Shown here: one piece after another, positions 13,263-25,689 of the stretch
How positions within the stretch are numbered: position 1 is the stretch's first letter
Layout of the letters: each line of letters starts with the position of its first letter
Assembly (NCBI GenBank): GCA_933228895.1
Contig: OW121856.1
Span: forward strand, 111,017,027-111,081,026
Length of the DNA: 64,000 bases
Source: Platycnemis pennipes
Lineage: Eukaryota; Arthropoda; Insecta; Odonata; Platycnemididae
Direction: 5' to 3'
Notes under the pieces: generated by a model
The model's input: the letters and a program-made list of their open reading frames with translations, nothing else
Database searches by the model: none
Told to the model about the DNA's origin: nothing
Program-made: the position numbers and the translations under genes

Positions 13263-13389
13263 AAGATTGGCAATTTTCCACAAAGAAATATTTACTGCGA
13301 CCGGTTTCGATGTGATACATCATCATCAGGACCGAAACACATCGAAACCGGTCGCAGTAAAGATTTCTTTGTGGAAAATTGCCAATCTT
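13263..13389. repeat. 127-bp foldback (snapback) element
   Basis: Arms of 52 bp (13263-13314 and 13338-13389) are inverse copies with a single mismatch, around a 23-bp loop containing CATCATCATCAG. Arm landmarks: ATTGGCAATTTTCCACAAAG and GCGACCGGTTTCGATGTG. Flanks TTAATTA occur on both sides. Confidence 0.9.
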
Positions 13390-13465
13390 ATTTAATTATG
13401 TTATTCCACCACATAACGTCTGAAACGACTCTTTTTACTGCTAGAAGTGATAGAAGGGAAGACTT

Positions 13466-13690
13466 ATAGGGTCGGTTTCGTGTCGAGGTTAGAGTACTGA
13501 CCTCTCACCCCGAGGGGCTGGAGTTCGAATCCCGGCAGTGGGAGGTATTTTTCATTGTTATATCGGCCCCACTTGAGTGCTTTGTGTGGAGAATTCGAGT
13601 TCCGTACGCCTCTCGTCGCATTTCGTTGAGAGCAGTTTCGGACGCCACCGCCGCCCCTTCTCCTTTCCACTCCCATCCTTGTACGTACCT
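13466..13690 (+). mobile_element. tRNA-derived SINE
   Basis: A tRNA-like head with B box AGTTCGAATCC (13521-13531) precedes a body (CACTTGAGTGCTTTGTGTGG) that resembles 35880-35935. No tRNA fold was completed, so it is taken as a SINE. Confidence 0.6.
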
Positions 13691-13789
13691 TTAAACTCAT
13701 TTACGTGCGGAGACAGCGTTGGGATCATGCATTAGGCACTTGCGACGCATTATCTGACTGTAGTTTAAAATGCAGAATAAATCTGCTGC

Positions 13790-14415
13790 AGTGGCGTACA
13801 AGATCTCTGAATATGTTAAACATAGAGATATAAAAACACCAGCGTACTATGGCAGGTTAGATCACCAAGATAAATTTACAATGATAGCAAGACAAAATAT
13901 TCCAAAATCCATTCATTTTTTCCGCTCAAAATTAGGGACAGTAATAGATTACAATGAAAATACAAGGCGACATTAGAATAGGCGTAGTGGATTTAGATGA
14001 AAAAGTGTGCAATGATATTTAACATGTTCATGTTTTAATATTATCAACTCATGCACGTTTTTGTAAGTATAATATGATTAATTAATTAACACTTTTATAT
14101 AATTTCCTGATGAATCTAGTGATTGAGTTTGCAGATGCTAACATTTTAGGCACACGTGACTCGTAAATACATACTCAACCTGTTTCCTTTCATTTCCTTA
14201 ATGTAGTAGCATTGTACTATGCATCATTATAGGTAATAGTGCATTATACATAGTACCATATAGGCAGTGCAAGAACGGAATAGTATTTTCGCATGATAGT
14301 ATGTGTAAACTTAATTCTCTTTTCATTTACAATGTATTCCGGTGATGGTTCACCCCCTGCCACACATCCCTTTAGTGACTAACAGGGCACATTATATGTT
14401 TTGTAGATGTAGATG
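13790..14415 (+). mobile_element. CR1-like 3' region
   Basis: RT C-terminal remnants (ACACCAGCGTACTATGGCAG, GATCACCAAGATAAATTTA) are followed by a long 3' UTR and the tail (TTCACCCCCTGCCACACATC, TTTTGTAGATGTAGATGA). Confidence 0.7.
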
Positions 14416-14949
14416 ATTCTCACGGTTTCCAGTAGTCATCTGAACTCAAGGTCTGAAGCAAACAATCCATGTGGTTCAGACAAACTGTAAAAATCTGGAG
14501 TGGTATTTATTTATTCGAAAGATCTGCACGGTACCAATGCTCCCTACCCTGATTTCATCACTCAATCAACAAGTCAAACGGTCCTTACATTGGGATAGAC
14601 ATGTCCCAACCGGTCACTCATTACGCAAGGCCGCCCAGCTCTGGGTTGGGAGAAGGCGGGGAAACAACGAAATCTCCACAAGACGCCATGCTTCGCTTTT
14701 CCACATCCGTCACCCGGAACAAACGGCCTCGTGACCTTCGTGGCTGAATGGAGGACGGGCAGAAAAAAAGCGAATGGTAATCAAGGAAGACACTGGCTAG
14801 TCCGCTGAGGGAGACGTTTTCGGACGCGACGTCAACACCCCTGTAAGTGCGGGCGTTGAGCCAAGGACGACTTCCGAGGAGGCCGCGGCCTCCGGTGAGG
14901 AAGGCTTCTCCAATCCTCCGTCCTCTCTCCCTCAAGTCTTTCTCGTCGA

Positions 14950-15010
14950 CAGCACGCACATCTGCATAATACCACGCAAGCCACCGCAAGGGTGTGAACC
15001 AAGCATACAT
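14950..15010 (-). mobile_element. CR1-like tail fragment, reverse
   Basis: CATCTGCATAATACCACGCA, AGCCACCGCAAGGGTGTG then CCAAGCAT are a diverged reversed tail. Confidence 0.5.
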
Positions 15011-16020
15011 TTTAAATCACTGCCATTCAGGAATGCAAAAGAAACTACCCCGTTTAAACACTACTCACACGAAACCAACAGAATATTAACATCCTGAGGA
15101 AAATGTTGATCATGCAGCCACGAGACACCCGCAATATTAGCCACAAATGATACCAAGTTGTTTGTTGACATAATTTAACATAATATTTTTAATTACGCAG
15201 TCATTTCTTTAAATAAATTAAATTATGAACTTATATTTCCAAGAGCTCCTACAATGCTTCTACCACCTGTAAACACTGACGAGCCAGCTAAATTCCTCAG
15301 CCGATAACTTTTTACCTTATCCAAAATTGAACATGATCGGCACACAAAGGTGGAGAATTCAAAACTATCTCAAACGAAGAAATAAATTAATTCTAAATAC
15401 GATTCGATACAGAGACTTTCGCGAAAGGCCCACTTCCTGACGGCGCACAGTGTAACAAAATCCCTAAAACGTGATCATAGCGAAAAAAATAAAAGTTCTA
15501 TTTTAGGTATTTTTAATGATAGGTTGGCTACTAGGGGGTCCAACATAAGGAAAACTGGCAGAGGTAAGTATGCAGGTGCACACCTGCAACTCATTATTAA
15601 AGTGACCGGTGTACCGACGCGTCATCACTAGAGCGCGGAAAAAAAGTCTTTTGACTTTTTGTAAAAGTGGGACTTTTGTGGTTTTAAATACAAATCTTCA
15701 CCAATCTCATCAAATAAAACTGTTTTTAATGACTTTCTTAGAGACTTTTTGGGACTTTTTTGGCGTGGCGGGACTTTTCTGATCAAAAGAGACTTTTATG
15801 GGCCTTTTTATTTAAACCACATGCCTAAGTTAATATTTGGCTGTTGTGATCACAGTTGTTCAACTGTGTGTTGGACGCATCTGTGTTTTTCATGCGGTAC
15901 TACACGGAGCAGAGATGTACTGTAAAATGTAAGCTCCTAACAATTGTTAATGCGAAATTTTAATAATAGCTCCGTAAACTGCAATGAATTCTTTCTATTG
16001 CTCCACCGTTCATGAAATAA

Positions 16021-16139
16021 TCACACTGACTCAGTGTTTCAACCCGAAGGTTGGTTTGGATAGGTGAGGGTACAGCTCACCCCGTACTTATCCATTTGCA
16101 TGTCAAATTCACATATTGTTCCTTTCCCTGGGCCACCTC
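16021..16139 (-). mobile_element. SINE tail, second copy of the 38491 family
   Basis: On the minus strand, GGCCCAGGGAAAGGAACAAT, GTGAATTTGACATGC, GGGGTGAGCTGTACCCTCAC and CCAACCTTCGGGTTGAAAC match 38635-38757. The tRNA-like head is absent. It lies inside the hAT-like element. Confidence 0.7.
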
Positions 16140-17307
16140 GCTCTTCGAGTTTTTTTGCTGAGGGTGCCCAAAGACTTCACAAAGGGATAGATTGATCTGA
16201 AAGAATGCATTGATCTAATTATGAACCAGCTTATTTGAACCCGGGTGGTCTGCTGACAAGCCGACATCGCTACACTGTATGCTAGCACTCCGCTTTTGTT
16301 TAGGAGATTAATGGAAAAATGATACAATTATATGAAAGATCACCTAGAATTTCCGACGAGGTGAACGCGTCATATTGTGTGCAGATGATCATTAAATGAG
16401 CCTAAATTGTAGCGAGGCAAGCATTACGTAGTGAACCTGGACCCTCGGCTGCGATCAAGCGGAGAAGAAGATTTTTAAATTATCGCGAAAAACAAGAGAA
16501 AAAGGTCCTCAGTTTCCCCGAAAATAGGGGTACAGGAACTGTACAATGGACAACAAATAAGTACTTTTTTCTCATTTTCGGTTTTTCTTGAGCAGAAAAC
16601 TAAGTTTTGAACTATTAAATCATGTTTCAACTGCCTTATAACATTATTGATCCTATGTAAAAACTTGTTTTGTATTGTATATTATAAAATTTTCCCCTTT
16701 AAATTTGACTTAAAAACCGCCGTTTCCAAGGTTTTACAATGGAGTGTACTTCCACCCTCTTTGTCATCTAATGCCTTTTCAGTAAGAGGTAGGGTGCTGG
16801 GGACTTCCAGATATTGAAATAGAGGAACAATGAGATGGGAGGGTGTGTTTCGAAGAAAATGAACCATGGGGAGACGGGAGAGCGAATATAAACGACGTGA
16901 GTGTTTAAGCGGGGTTGCATAACTTGGAGCATACAGCCCCGCGACGCCGAGGCCCATGTTTCAGGGCGCGCTGGCCCCCCCTGTTCGTCCTACGTCAAAA
17001 TGTTAGAATAACTTTTTTGTTGCTTATATTGTCTACTTTCCGATTATCTGATTAGTTTTTCCCAAAATCAAAACTAAACTATTTAAAAACTCAAAAAGCT
17101 ATTTTTTGAGTGTTATTTTCAAAATTTGGGGGGTTTGCGGGGGTAATTTTTGGTGGGAAGTCAGAAATTCGGATTCAGCGACCCAAAAAGCATAGGATAA
17201 ATCAATTTCCAGAACTACATCTAATTTTTCCAATTAAAATCCCCTAATGCCTGGACTAGCATTTCTAGGCTCTTTTCTCCATCAATTCAGTTAAATTCAG
17301 CAACTTT

Positions 17308-17458
17308 CTCATCTACATCTACACGATACCCTGCAAGCGACCGCGAGGGTGTGTGGCAGGGGGTGAAGATCACCAAGCATGCACTACTAACATGCAAATA
17401 AGCAACTATATTGTCTCATGCAACTTGATTGTTAGTATCTGTAGTATTTAAGGGTTTT
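17308..17458 (-). mobile_element. CR1-like 3' tail, reverse, inside the hAT-like element
   Basis: CATCTACATCTACACGATAC, GCGAGGGTGTGTGGCAGGGG and AGCATGCACTACTAACATGC, then CTCATGCAACTTGATTGTTA: very close to 42496-42640, so a young insertion. Confidence 0.78.
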
Positions 17459-18440
17459 CTTCTCACAGAAATAACTCAAGACTTTTGAGAGACTTTTTTC
17501 AAAAATATTGGTGACTTTTTAGGAGACTTTTTTTGCAAAATTGAAGACTTTTTTCCGCGCTCTAGTCATCACTACTCCTCTTTCCGTGAAAAATTGTGCT
17601 TTGTTAAGATAGAATTGAATTCGTTATTTTTTGTGCTATTTTAATTTTGAAAAATGGCATCAGGAGCGAATGGTTAGTAGTTTTGGATTATCGTTTTAAA
17701 AATATTAATTTTTTTTTATTTTCAAGTCATTTTTATTTAAAAATTGTATGCGGTAAAAAACATGAAAAAAATCTAAATTTCACATTCCGACATAAAAAAA
17801 AACGTTCATCAGAGTCCATTCTGAAACCACATGAAACTTGTAGTCTTAAGTATTGTTTATAAAGTGAAAAAAATTCAAAAAGTATTAATTAACGAAAGCG
17901 CGCATCTCTTATAACTTTTGAAAATCTCCGCATTAAAAAGCGTTTGAACATTAAAGAATTTAATTTTTTTTAATATTTTTTATGCGAAAGTATGACGCAA
18001 TATGATTTCAAATTAATGCCATTTAATTGATTAATTTAACCCTATTGGTAGTCGAGAAATCAATTTTTAAAGTAACGCGTAACGGGTCATGATAGTGCAC
18101 AATGAGGATGAGTGAGACAGAACGATGATATACGTTTCTCTTTCTCTCTACAGCTATGCACTCTTTACGCGTCAGCAGATAAACTGAGCGAAACGTGTAC
18201 TGAAATGCCTGAAATCTCGTGCAAGCAATATTAATGCGTTCTCCAATGGTCTCAGGTTTCCACGCAAATCTTGCAATGATCGATCCAGAGCCTCGGGCGA
18301 TGTTTTGTGCACCATTGTGCATTCATTCCAAGCAATAAGTTGGCATTTCTGAAATATTTCTCCCATGCCGGATTATTTGGATATGCTGCACGTGAGAGTT
18401 TCAATGAATTGCACGTTCAATGGGATGCAAATCTCGTATA

Positions 18441-18845
18441 CAGTATCGATATTGTATTCTTGATATTGCACAAACCTTCATGGGAGTGAACTAAACAACT
18501 AACCAAAGCTTCATGGAAATTTGATGAATGTTGTGGTAATGCATGAAGTTATCAATATTGTATCGATATTGCACCGATACTTTCTTTTTAAAAACTAATA
18601 ATTTCACCTAAATTTTGTATTAATAATGTATCGATTTTACCGATATTTTATCGATAATATATCGATAAAACAGTATCGATATTGATTTGTCGATTTCGTA
18701 TAAACCTTTGCGGGAGCGTACTCAACAACTTTCCAAAGTTTCATGGCGATCCGATTAATGGTGTAGTAATGCATAAAGGACAAACACATTACATACATTC
18801 GATACAGTATCGATATTGTAGCGATACTTTCTTTTTAAAAAAATC
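18441..18845 (+). repeat. Degenerate direct repeat with TATCGATA sites
   Basis: Two units of about 160-175 bp (18441-18600, 18671-18845) begin CAGTATCGATATTG, share AACTTTCATGG-like and GGTAATGCAT segments and end CGATACTTTCTTTTTAAAAA. Between them lie two TATCGATA octamers (18649-18656, 18660-18667). Confidence 0.75.
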
Positions 18846-18849
18846 TGTT

Positions 18850-20355
18850 CACGAATTCAGCATCAGCGACCCCGAAAACCCTGATATGCAAATTTTCACA
18901 TTAATTGGGAATATTTTACTTGCGATGATCGGGATTTTGTTACACTGTGCGGCGGCGTTCCTTATTGCGTGCATTCGGTGCAGCAGTGCGACCGACGACT
19001 GTGGCAAGGAGTGATTAATTGTCAAAGGATTCGCTTCTGGGATATCCTCATTGCGTGGGGAAGGGGACGGAGGGACCGCTTTCGGGAGCTGTCAGCTGGG
19101 CAGTGGCCAACAATCGGAAAAAAGCTAGATAAAGATTCCAGCTTTCATTTTTTTAGACATAAATTTGAATACTCTGACAGATACTCTTAAATAATTGGTG
19201 ATTAAGGAATAATATGTCAATTATTTTATTATAACCCATTAGCTAAAAACAGGAGCTTAAGCATTCATTCAACAGTGTCTTCATTTTTCTCCGAAATGCA
19301 TCCGAGTTAGGTTGACGGTTGGAGGAATAGTATTAGTGGGACGAAAACGACATATCATCTGTCCTCAGGGTACATACTTTCTCGCACGCCGGGAGTTGGA
19401 AATTCCGGGACTCGCATTCATCGTTCAAGTGGCATGTACCCTGAAGCCCGTTTGATATGGTCCAAATTATTGGCCAATCCATTGGAAATTGGACTATTTG
19501 CCCTTTGACACATTTATTTCAATCTCCCACCCGATTCCAAATCCACAATCTCTAAACCAATATTGGATTGGCGAATACGCCATATTTTCTCCCGGCCAAT
19601 CTCCAATCAGAGGCTAGCATTGCCCTATCCTAAGTGACCAGCACAGCAACACGTATCAATACTGCTTCTTCGTCATTCATTTTTGGGGAGTTTCAAACTT
19701 AAAATTTCTTTCACAGACACTTCTAATGCTCATAATACTGATACTTATATCTTGATACCAAACTGATACTTATATCTTGATCTTTTATCTCGTATTCATT
19801 AAACCATCGTCTTCCAATGTTCTGCTTTGATATGATGTGCCGTGCTCATATATGAACACTGGGATATATGAGCACTGCTACGATCAATATTTGTTGTGCA
19901 ATGCGGACCGTTCGACAATTTTCATCCCAATATTGTGCTCAATAATTCTGCCAATTAATTGGGCAATAAATTGGAGAGTGTCAAACGCGCTTAAAGCTCC
20001 GAATTCGACCTTTCCAAATTGTGCGCGATGACACCACTGTTCCACAAACTTCACTGATTAATCACCAGAATATTACGATCGAGTGAGAGTGGATAGGAGC
20101 ACGCACAATCCCGTTCAAGTCATTTTTGTTTCAGACCAATCGCTTGCAGGTGGTGCCAAGGGGGACTTGACGACGCGGCGGATCCTTTTACGGCCGCTTC
20201 AGGATTCAGGGACGCTTGAAGAATTACCTCGCACACGTTCTTCCTCGCACTGCTTTTACACAGAGAGGAAATTCAAAAATCTGTGGCATTGCACTAGGGA
20301 TATCTGGAGGTGAGGTCGCGCGCATTAAAAATTAATTGCACAAATTATACAACAT
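18850..20355. other. No recognised gene
   Basis: Short frames only. Several CCAAT words in both orientations cluster at 19460-19610 without any promoter context. Confidence 0.35.
19737..19786 (+). repeat. Short tandem repeat
   Basis: Two copies of ACTGATACTTATATCTTGAT separated by ACCAA. Confidence 0.8.
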
Positions 20356-20361
20356 GTCTTA

Positions 20362-20594
20362 AGGCCTGGTTACACGATACATTAACACGTACGGGTTCAT
20401 GTACATTTGCGTGAATGGTTTCTGCTTAACTTGTATGAATGCATGAACCAAATAGAACAGGTTCTATTTTCTGTTCACGCATTCATTCATTTGTACATTT
20501 TGGTGTGGTTACACGGTGGATTTTCGCGTTCATTCTCGCGTTCATTCATTTACACATTAACTCGTACGGGTTAATGTATCGTGTAACCAGGCCT
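20362..20594. mobile_element. Harbinger-like MITE, copy 1
   Basis: 233 bp flanked by TTA on both sides (20359-20361, 20595-20597). The ends AGGCCTGGTTACACGATACA and its inverse TGTATCGTGTAACCAGGCCT are perfect for 20 bp; weaker pairing continues to about 43 bp. It shares the AGGCC..TTACACGATAC layout with copies 2 and 3 but forms a distinct subfamily. Confidence 0.82.
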
Positions 20595-20599
20595 TTAGA

Positions 20600-23115
20600 A
20601 ATACGTTCAAACGATACACCTTCAACGGATTGAAGATTCAAAGATGCATAAGAAGGTATTGGAAATATGGCGAAACGGGTGAGGTGGACATCGAGGATAA
20701 GCTAAGGTGATTTGGCAGACTGAAGCCAGGCGTTCATACAAGAGACTCAATTCCACTGCAAATTTGTCTCCCGAGAAAAGAGCTTCCTCGGAGGCTTCCC
20801 GACGAACCTGCAGCAGCAGTGCTCCTTCAACACATTCAGGGGTGCCGTGGTCACCTCTGGCAAACACGCTATTCGACGGGCTATCGGTCGCAACATTAAT
20901 CGATGCATCTATGCTCGAGCAAGAAGATAACTTTCGGGATTTCTCACAGGATCTGCTCAACATCTTTACTGCCTAAGCAAACCCAACCACACTCATCTGA
21001 CTAAATTTGATTTGACTCCACAGACACAATCATTCCGGAATGGGAGATTTCGGAATTGTTTGCTGGCAATTCAAAAGAATCAACTCTCAGTCACGAGAAA
21101 TAAATAAAAACTTCCCAAATTAAGACTTCCCATGCACAGGTTACGTTTTTTGGAAGGAATATGAGAACAACATTAGCCATATTCATTCATTGAAAGAATT
21201 CAATTTCATCTGAAAAAACAAGGAGAAAATTGTTTGCAATTCACAATTGCGGGCCGGTTTTGCGAATCCCAGAACACCTCAATCAACTTGAGTGGGCTTT
21301 TGAATGGCCTTGTTAGAGAAAAGACGCGGGTTTGCATTGCAGCACCAATCTGTAAAGAACACCACTGAATTCTAACGAAAAACGACTTGTTCGCATATTC
21401 TTTCCTCGAAGAGGGATTTATGGATTAAAATAATTTCCCTACAGACGTTTTTGTAGGCTCACAGTGTTCATTTCAAACACTACCTTTGATTTTATTTTTA
21501 TTTCTTGAACTTTTCTTGAAATTTCTTTTATTTTTATTTCTTCTTTATTGAACAAAGCACAAAGATTTCATAATTTTTCCAAAACAAACTTGCTCCCGGG
21601 AGATAATACAGAACGACAACATTTCTCATGAACAGGTTTTAGCAGCCCTTTCCATTTTAGCGACTGCATCCACAAATTGTCAGTGGTTCAGTGTTTATAT
21701 GGCTAAAATCGGATTCCAAAGTAGAGAGAAGAATAACACTAACTAAAGAAATAGATATCTAATTCCTAAGGACTGAAAAAAATGTTTCATTTTTTCATAG
21801 GACTTAACTCTCAACTAGGATACTAAAGAAGTTGGCCGAAATCATAATCATGATTTCGCAATTTTCAGCTACTCCAAATGACAACAATTAGTTCGAATAC
21901 ATTAAGGGTCAAACTAACTATCGGTCAAGATCTTAAGGATTAGTTCACGAACTACTAAGACTTCACTTTTTTTTGGGTACTTTTTCAGTTCACCAGAAAT
22001 ACTCTCTGTATCGACATATATAATCGAACATCTGATTTTTGCAGGTGAGTGGCGTCGGTAATAATTAACATATGGTTTCAGCATCACCAAAGGAATGAGT
22101 GGATATGGAAAATATCAGTTGGCAGAGGAAGATTAGGCTGTGCATTAGTTACTCAGAGTTTACAAGCTCTATTCCAAATTCACACGACCTCCTGGCTCCC
22201 GAAGAACACGCTAGTCACCACTTTGGAGTAAAGAAGTAGGTACAAAGTTTGATTCAAAACGAAAGAGGTGACAAAGAGTTATTAAATGGATGTAAGAAGA
22301 AATTTCAAGAGATATTCGTTGATGGCACTTTCCACTAAGCTAAAGGGTGGTGTCGAGAAAGAGAGGGAAGAGCAGAAGCCGAAAAAGGAAGGACAAGAGG
22401 CCGAAAAACTATAATAATAAATTGCGAAAAAGATCGACAAGGTTACAGCCGAGATGAACTGAGGACGTGATATGAAGGGGAAGAATGCGGAGAGAGTAAA
22501 TAATGCCTCAAGTCGGAAACTACGAAATAGCCCTAAATGGTGGGCGGGGAGTGGAGGGAGACCACGGGTGAAGCAGGGGAAAGAGAAATCAGAGAGATGA
22601 CGAGAGGCTGGATGGCTATCGGGCAGGCCAAAGGTCGAGGTGAGCGGCAACGACGGCAATGCGAGAAAAGGCCAATTTTAAGACAGCATGACCCTCGGAT
22701 TAGCGAATCGCCAATTATCAATCATTCAACATATTAGTTTCGTAGAGCTTGATAAATATTTTAAAATGTTCTTTCGGGTAATAAGGAAGTTCCAATTGAT
22801 CGGGAAATAATACGTTTGTAAGAATAAATATTCTTAGGCGTCAACACTTGTTTTTGGATTTGGAGGAAGACGGTGCAATGTAACCATACCAGTTGAAGTA
22901 ACTAACTTAGAGATACCATAGAGAAAAATCAACCACACCAAGCCTGTGTGGTTGAGAGACAGGTTTTACTCCGAGGAACGTATACTTACAATCACTACTT
23001 TTGAATTACGTGTCATGAATGAATGCGATTCACTCTGTCGGAGCGATTCCACGTAGTCCACGTACAAAACAATCCCGGCTATAATCTCTTGGCATCCGCG
23101 TTACCCCAATGCCGT
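20600..23115. other. No recognised feature
   Basis: AT-rich, with purine-rich stretches at 22280-22700. Frames there (for example 22282-22659 on the minus strand) are low-complexity and lack motifs. Confidence 0.4.
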
Positions 23116-23119
23116 CACT

Positions 23120-23347
23120 CTTTCCCATGCCTTGAACCCGAACCTTTTGACAAGGTTTCTCATAGCAAACTAATTTTGAAATTAAAATCTTATGGGTTAG
23201 ACAGTAACATTATATCATGGATTAATGATTTTCTGCATGATCGGGTTCAAAGGGTTGTTTTGGACGGTGTTTCCTCACCGGCAATTAAAGTCACTTCGGG
23301 TGTCCCACAAGGTAGTGTGATAGGTCCACTCCTATTCCTTTTGTACA
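23120..23347 (+). pseudogene. CR1-like reverse transcriptase, 5' piece of a split copy
   Basis: The translated stretch carries FDKVSHSKLILKLKSYG, SWINDFLHDRVQRVV and TSGVPQGSVIGPLLFLLY, then stops where the 5.0-kb transposon begins. The next residues (INDIQKVV) are found at 28350. Upstream of 23120 no RT similarity is clear. Confidence 0.85.
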
Positions 23348-23518
23348 CCCGTCCACAATAAATTGTTACCACCTCGGAGGCCGAATTTTTCAAAGTCCCG
23401 AGTTGAAGGATATTTGACAACAGTGCAGCTCTGTCCCTTTAAATGCCCCGAGCAGCACAGCAAGACCGAGGCACGGCCCTCCTCTTTCCCTTGCCATGGT
23501 TTGTGGTGAGACCCTTCC

Positions 23519-24690
23519 TCAATGACCTGAGAGAGATTTTTGGAGGGGGAGGGCCACAAGGGTGCCCTGTGACAATTAGTCGACCCCAAGGAGTGAAGCC
23601 TCCCGAAAAAAAGCCTTCTTTTATATTGCTGCTCGGAGTTGAAGATGGGTCGCTTAGGTTTCCGCGACTACGGCTCTTGAGAGAGTGACTACCCAAATGC
23701 AGCTCGAAGCAAGAGTTGTCATTAACACCGTCGATATATGTCATTTCCGAAACGTTCCAAAATACTCAATTTTTGCCTTTATTTCGTCGTAGAAACTGTT
23801 GATTTTATAACATGAATAACATAGATGAATATTGTTATCAACATTTATATATCTGTTAACGATCGGTGTTATTTTTAAATTATCGGTGAATTTTATTTGA
23901 CAGAGCGATGAGCTCGAAAACTGCGCTTGTATAGTAAATGGCAAAAATACTTACGCTACAACTGACACATACAGATTTCAACAAGAAAAGAGAAGACTTA
24001 TTGGACGTCTTTACGTAATATAAGTGTTAAGTTCCAAGCTTAATTCCGTAATAAATGAGGAAAAATTATCGCGGATATATTTAGAATTTCAAATTACACA
24101 CAATCCTCGCACTCTCGCATAATCGTCTGGTTAATTCTTAGAATGAATACTCATCGGCAATTCATATCGTAGTATATGCTATTTCAAAAATTAAAAAAAC
24201 TCACTTAATAAATAAAAGTATTAACGAGATTGTTAGGAACAGATTGAGCGTCTCTTAGATGCATTGGTCAAAACTCAAAGTGTTTTCCTATTCGAAGGTC
24301 CCTGTTCGAAACCCAGCAGGCCGTATTTGAGTACTGCGTGTACTGGAGTACTACTACCTCTACTCAAAGGTTTTAACGTTTTCTCGTATTGTTAAACGGA
24401 AATGTGTATTAAGGACAGGACGGGTAATTTTACAACGTAACCAGAACACATTCAACGTAATTAGAAGGAATACGTGGAATTACTGAACGACTGTGCAAAA
24501 AGGCCTAGAAGATTTTTATGGACTCGCCCGTGGGATATGCGAGGAGAATATATTGTCGGAGGATTTCGTAGAAACTGTATTGACATCTAAAACGGAAAAG
24601 AGTAACAAGGGAATGCGAAGGCAACTGAATCTCTCAAGCTGCTAAGCTTATGCTTAGAATCATCAACTGAGGTATGGAAAAAAGAGCAAT
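23519..24690 (+). repeat. Internal direct repeat of the 5.0-kb element, copy 1
   Basis: It matches 25690-26584 in the same orientation with many substitutions. Shared landmarks: GGGTGCCCTG, CAGCTCGAAGCAAGAGTTGTC, TTAAGTTCCAAGCTTAATT, GGAAAAATTATCGCGGATAT and CACAATCCTCGCACTCTCG. Copy 1 is longer mainly because of a SINE-like insertion at about 24200-24395. Confidence 0.85.
24205..24395 (+). mobile_element. tRNA-derived SINE-like insertion in repeat copy 1
   Basis: A B-box-like CCTGTTCGAAACCCAGCAGG sits at about 24301-24320 after a tRNA-like 5' part. The block is absent at the equivalent place of copy 2, which marks it as an insertion. Confidence 0.55.
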
Positions 24691-25014
24691 AAATGAATGA
24701 AGCCGCCTTGTCCGCGATATCTGCTAGAGGACGAGTCAACCAAGCCTGTCATTTATCCCTCTCTGTGACGAAACGTCTCTTTAACCAACGTAATTCTCCT
24801 TCGGACTTCAATGTTGGCAGAATACTCCTTTTCCATTATACTAACCGGGATACTAAATTACTCCCCCTGCTCTATGGTCTAACCCCTCTCTTCTAAATTA
24901 AAATCACCCTTCATGCATGCAAAATTTCATTACTTGAGTCTTCTTATGATTTAAGTCCTTGGGTGACTAGTTGAACAGGGCTTGATCGCCCGCAAACCTT
25001 ATCAACTTTCCCCT

Positions 25015-25385
25015 ACCTATACACCTGTATTGAACCCCCCCACCATTCCCTCCGAATGTGAATTAAAAAGTGCCGGTGACTACGCACAGCCTTACGCAAC
25101 CCCTCTCTCTAATACCACCTCATCTAATTCCCCGTTCGCTTCTCTCACCAGCACTTTCTCATTAATGCATGAACTTTGGCTCAGTCTTCTGTTCTTCCAA
25201 TTTATTCCTGTTTTACGCAATAGTTCCATTTACCCTTTCCACTTCACTCTGTCGAAAATATTTTTGAAATTAACAATACACGCATATATATTGTGATTAT
25301 ATTCTAATCCTTTCCACTCATTCCAGTGATGCTGATTGAAAAACTGCTTTCCGTTGACAAAATCTAAATTACCTGCAGAAAAAAT
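25015..25385 (-). pseudogene. RTE-like reverse transcriptase relic
   Basis: On the minus strand the pieces read NIYACIVNFKNIFDRVKW, then in another frame GINWKNRRLSQSS, VLVREANGELDEVVLERG and SPALFN. This is the palm region of RTE-type elements (FDRVK, RGV.QGC, SP.LFN), with frameshifts and a stop. It lies between the two internal repeats of the 5.0-kb element. Confidence 0.65.
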
Positions 25386-25689
25386 TTCTCCTTCCCCTCT
25401 CTCCCTCTCCAAGAAAACTACATGCCCAGATATGGACGATAAGTGACCACGGACCACTTCGCTGAGGCCCTATCCTTAAATAATACCGAGACGGGAAATG
25501 GGTCTGGATGCGAAGATTTTTTCACCTAAAGAATCATCCCCGACACGTTTTATGACACCCACCACTCCATCCACGACACCGCGTGTCTTCTTCCTACCGG
25601 TTCAAGTCTCTTTCAGGGCCCAAGCACAATTGGTATTTAAGGAGCAGGTAAAGCATGGCCGGTTTTTCCTCCCTTAGGACTGACAAAGG

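Larger units (their letters stand above)
15629..17564. mobile_element. hAT-like non-autonomous DNA transposon
   Basis: Inverted ends TAGAGCGCGGAAAAAAAGTC (left) and GACTTTTTTCCGCGCTCTA (right) differ by one A. The 8-bp sequence GTCATCAC is exactly duplicated at 15621-15628 and 17565-17572. GACTTTTT motifs recur near both ends as subterminal repeats. No transposase frame is visible. It carries later insertions: a SINE tail (16021-16139) and a CR1-like tail (17308-17458). An 8-bp duplication with short ends and subterminal repeats fits hAT. Confidence 0.85.

Noticed and set aside
18682..19014. Small membrane protein frame
   Set aside because: A hydrophobic stretch near the end is visible, but the frame starts inside the TATCGATA direct repeat and has no other support.
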